64,000 nucleotides of DNA from Caulobacterales bacterium (lineage in GTDB: Bacteria; Pseudomonadota; Alphaproteobacteria; Caulobacterales; Parvularculaceae), in NCBI GenBank assembly GCA_020638525.1, contig JACKIL010000002.1:1-64000 (forward strand). The letters run 5' to 3'. The position numbers and the translations under genes were made by a program. A model generated the notes under the pieces. That model saw only the letters and a list, made by a program, of their open reading frames with translations. It was not told the origin of the DNA and searched no databases. The first letter of the stretch is position 1; every line of letters starts with the position of its first letter. This document shows, in pieces, positions 61,912 to 64,000 of the stretch.

Positions 61912-64000
61912 TCAGTTGAGGTCGCAGAACCAGCAATCCTCCATCGCCGGCTGGCCGATGGGGCTGCCGGGCGGGGTTTCGATGGCGCTCGCCGAGGGCA
62001 AGCGCGCAGGCGCCGGGCGATTGAGATGCGCGTCGATGCGCGAAGCGAGCCAGGCGCGGTGCGCGCGCGTCGCCGCATCGCCCGTTGGCAGAAGCCCCGG
62101 CTGAAGGCGCGTCTGGAGCGCCTTCAAATAGGCGTCGACACGCGCCATCACCGCCGGCGAAGCGACGTCGCCACCCCCGCCGCTGAGGAAGAGGCTCGCG
62201 GCCTGCGCTTCACCGCCAGTCGATGCGCCCGCCGCCATTTCGATCAGCGCAGAGACGAAGCGCGTCTGCAGCGTGCGCGAAATCTCCGCCTGACGCGGCG
62301 TCGCCGCCGGGGCGAACACGCGCGCTTCGATCGCGGCGAGCACATCGTCAAGGCGGAGCGCATTCGGGTCGCGCCGCTCGGTTTCGATAAGGCGCGCGGC
62401 GCGCACCGGATGGAGAAGCGCGCCGATCGCCTCCGAGCCCGCCGTATCAGCGGCGGAGAGAAGATCGAACATCGCGCCCGTGCCGCCTTCGAAGAATTCG
62501 CCGGGCCCGCCGCTGCCGTCAAATGAGTCGATCACCGGCGAGAGCTGGTCGAGCGTCGCATCAGGAAGGTCGAGCGCGGCGGGGTCGAGGGTTGCGACGA
62601 GCGCCGTCAGCGCCGCGCGCTGGCGCTCCGCCGGAACGACGGATGCAGCGAACGGCCCGTCGCCCTTCACCGCATAGCGGAAGTCATAACCACCGATGAA
62701 TTTGACCGCCGCCGCGATTTCATAGCGGTGATAGAGATAGACTGGGACGATCATCGAGCGAAGATCGGATGTCGGCGCGCCCTTCATCAGCGAACGTACG
62801 CCGAAATTCTGAAGCGCAATGGCGCGCACTTGCATTGTCTCGCCAAGCGACGCGATCGGGTCGTTTCCATTGTCCCAGACGCTCGAATAGGGATTGGAGG
62901 CCGAAACGGGCCGGCCTTGCGAGTCGTCGACGAAGCGAAGGCCTCTCGCGTAAGCGTCGGTGATGATCTTGTTGAGCACCGCCTTTTCGTCAGTCCCCTC
63001 CGGATACTGAGAATATAGCCAGTTGACCGTCACCATGTCCCACGCGCCCATGCCGCGCGCATAGGCTTTTGAAAAATCGAGCGAGCCATCGGCGGCGGCG
63101 TGAACATCGGGCGCCGGATAATCCATCACCGAAGCGCGGTCGTTCGTGCTCGCCGCGAAATTATGCGCAAAGCCGAGCGTGTGACCGACTTCATGCGCCG
63201 AAAGCTGGCGGATGCGCGCGAGCGACAGCTCCACCGGATCATCCGCTGCGCCTGAGCCCGTCTTCGCCGTTCCCGCAAGGCCTTCAAAGATCATCCGGTC
63301 CTGACGGATGCGCTGGCTGCCGAGCACGACATGGGCTTTCAGCATTTCGCCCGTGCGCGGATCGGCGACGCCGCCGCCATAGGACCAGCCGCGCGTCTGG
63401 CGGTGCGTCCACTCGATGACATTGTAGCGCGCATCCATCGGGTGAACGCCTTCGGGGAGCAGCTCGACGCGATAGGCGTTCTCAAATCCCGCCGCGTCGA
63501 AAGCCTGCGCCCACCAGGATGCGCCTTCAACAAGCGCCGAGCGGATCGGCTCCGGCGCGCCGCGGTCGACATAGAAAATGATCGGCTTCTTCACCGGGCC
63601 TTTCGCCGCCGATGCATCGACGCGCTCAAGCCGGAAGCGGCGCGCATAGCGCTTGATGATCTTGTCGTTAAGCGGCGCGCTGAAATCGTAGAAGGGTAAG
63701 TCGATGGCGGCCGCGCGCGCATCGAAATCGCGCGTCTTGAAGCCCTCTTCCGGCAGGCGCACGAAAGAATGGTGAACGGTGAGCGTAAAGGTTCGCCCGT
63801 CCGCCGCCGTCGCAGCGACTTCTCCGCCCGCTTTCTCGCCGGTGAAAGTCAGGAAGGCGTCCATCTCCACATTGTCAGGAAAGACGAGCACGGATGAAAA
63901 ATCCGGAAGGCTTCTGTCTTCGGCGATGGAATAACTTCCCTGCCCGCCCATGGAGAGGATGCCCTTGAGATTCAGAATGTCGGTCGTCAGGAACCCGGAA
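61912..64000 (-). CDS. Zinc-dependent metalloprotease (DUF5117/DUF4953 type), 5' end off the window
   Basis: At least 696 residues of a large protease are encoded, open to the right edge with no stop; the N-terminus lies outside. 'IRQLSAHEVGHTLGFAHNFAASTNDRASVMDYPAPDV' is an HExxHxxGxxH zinc site with a Met-turn, as in metzincins. The upstream part ('LPDFSSVLVFPDNVEMDAFLTFTGEKAGGE') is DUF5117-like and 'WWAQAFDAAGFENAYRVELLPEGVHPMDARYNVIEW' is typical of the same secreted family. An ATG at 63951 is internal. The stop lies 17 bases before the start of the GST gene, so they may be co-transcribed. Confidence 0.88.
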   Translation of the reverse strand, partial: SGFLTTDILNLKGILSMGGQGSYSIAEDRSLPDFSSVLVFPDNVEMDAFLTFTGEKAGGEVAATAADGRTFTLTVHHSFVRLPEEGFKTRDFDARAAAIDLPFYDFSAPLNDKIIKRYARRFRLERVDASAAKGPVKKPIIFYVDRGAPEPIRSALVEGASWWAQAFDAAGFENAYRVELLPEGVHPMDARYNVIEWTHRQTRGWSYGGGVADPRTGEMLKAHVVLGSQRIRQDRMIFEGLAGTAKTGSGAADDPVELSLARIRQLSAHEVGHTLGFAHNFAASTNDRASVMDYPAPDVHAAADGSLDFSKAYARGMGAWDMVTVNWLYSQYPEGTDEKAVLNKIITDAYARGLRFVDDSQGRPVSASNPYSSVWDNGNDPIASLGETMQVRAIALQNFGVRSLMKGAPTSDLRSMIVPVYLYHRYEIAAAVKFIGGYDFRYAVKGDGPFAASVVPAERQRAALTALVATLDPAALDLPDATLDQLSPVIDSFDGSGGPGEFFEGGTGAMFDLLSAADTAGSEAIGALLHPVRAARLIETERRDPNALRLDDVLAAIEARVFAPAATPRQAEISRTLQTRFVSALIEMAAGASTGGEAQAASLFLSGGGGDVASPAVMARVDAYLKALQTRLQPGLLPTGDAATRAHRAWLASRIDAHLNRPAPARLPSASAIETPPGSPIGQPAMEDCWFCDLN

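Overview
The window is GC-rich, densely coded bacterial chromosome with no rRNA, tRNA, phage or CRISPR signal that I could see. Several features point to an alphaproteobacterium: bolA directly behind purL, the order radA-cvpA-purF, an aerobic cobaltochelatase subunit CobT, Tad-type pilus proteins, a fused KorA plus KorB, a canonical parS site, and palindromic intergenic repeats of the 'GLVPAIHG/HPGESRDP' kind. The outer membrane is well represented (autotransporter, TonB receptor, lipoproteins). The mix resembles marine Parvularculales or Hyphomonadaceae, but that placement is inference from gene content only.

Layout. 0-10 kb: a lipoprotein cut by the left edge, a paraoxonase-like lactonase, a Na+-coupled SNF transporter, a GNAT enzyme, then on the minus strand a PurL that runs in frame into BolA, a small membrane protein and an MpaB-family oxygenase; arsM lies on the plus strand. 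10-13.7 kb: three secreted Tad-type proteins (TadG-like with a von Willebrand domain, then two TadE-like). 13.7-23.7 kb: ettA, a PH-domain membrane protein, a lipoprotein metalloprotease, a MAPEG protein, and a tight minus-strand run fsa - mscS - DUF1272 - FAH hydrolase - EamA exporter - free-methionine-sulfoxide reductase. 24-34 kb: korAB, a GIY-YIG nuclease gene between palindromic repeats, ppa, a carotenoid oxygenase, and radA-cvpA-purF. 34-43.5 kb: a large Asp-rich autotransporter, a phosphohistidine phosphatase, a Tat-exported spermidine-dehydrogenase-like flavoprotein, a TPR methyltransferase, parS, a repeat-filled spacer of about 800 bp, and a TetR-PhyH pair. 43.6-64 kb: cobT, cytochrome b561, nitroreductase, TonB receptor with an alkylsulfatase, the module DUF3604 - PPIase - HupE, an IPNS-like oxygenase, a PYROXD2-like flavoprotein, a divergent methyltransferase/MarR pair with a palindromic operator, a DUF559 nuclease gene between inverted palindromes, a glutathione S-transferase and a metalloprotease cut by the right edge.

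Most novel points: (1) the in-frame PurL-BolA fusion, which keeps an internal Shine-Dalgarno for bolA, and an extra block of about 100 residues between the PurL halves; (2) two unrelated small nuclease genes (GIY-YIG and DUF559), each enclosed by a different family of palindromic repeats, suggesting palindrome-nuclease units; (3) a HupE-like gene whose N-terminal coding region is made of such a repeat; (4) a consensus parS beside a repeat-rich spacer; (5) the uncharacterised DUF3604-PPIase-HupE set.
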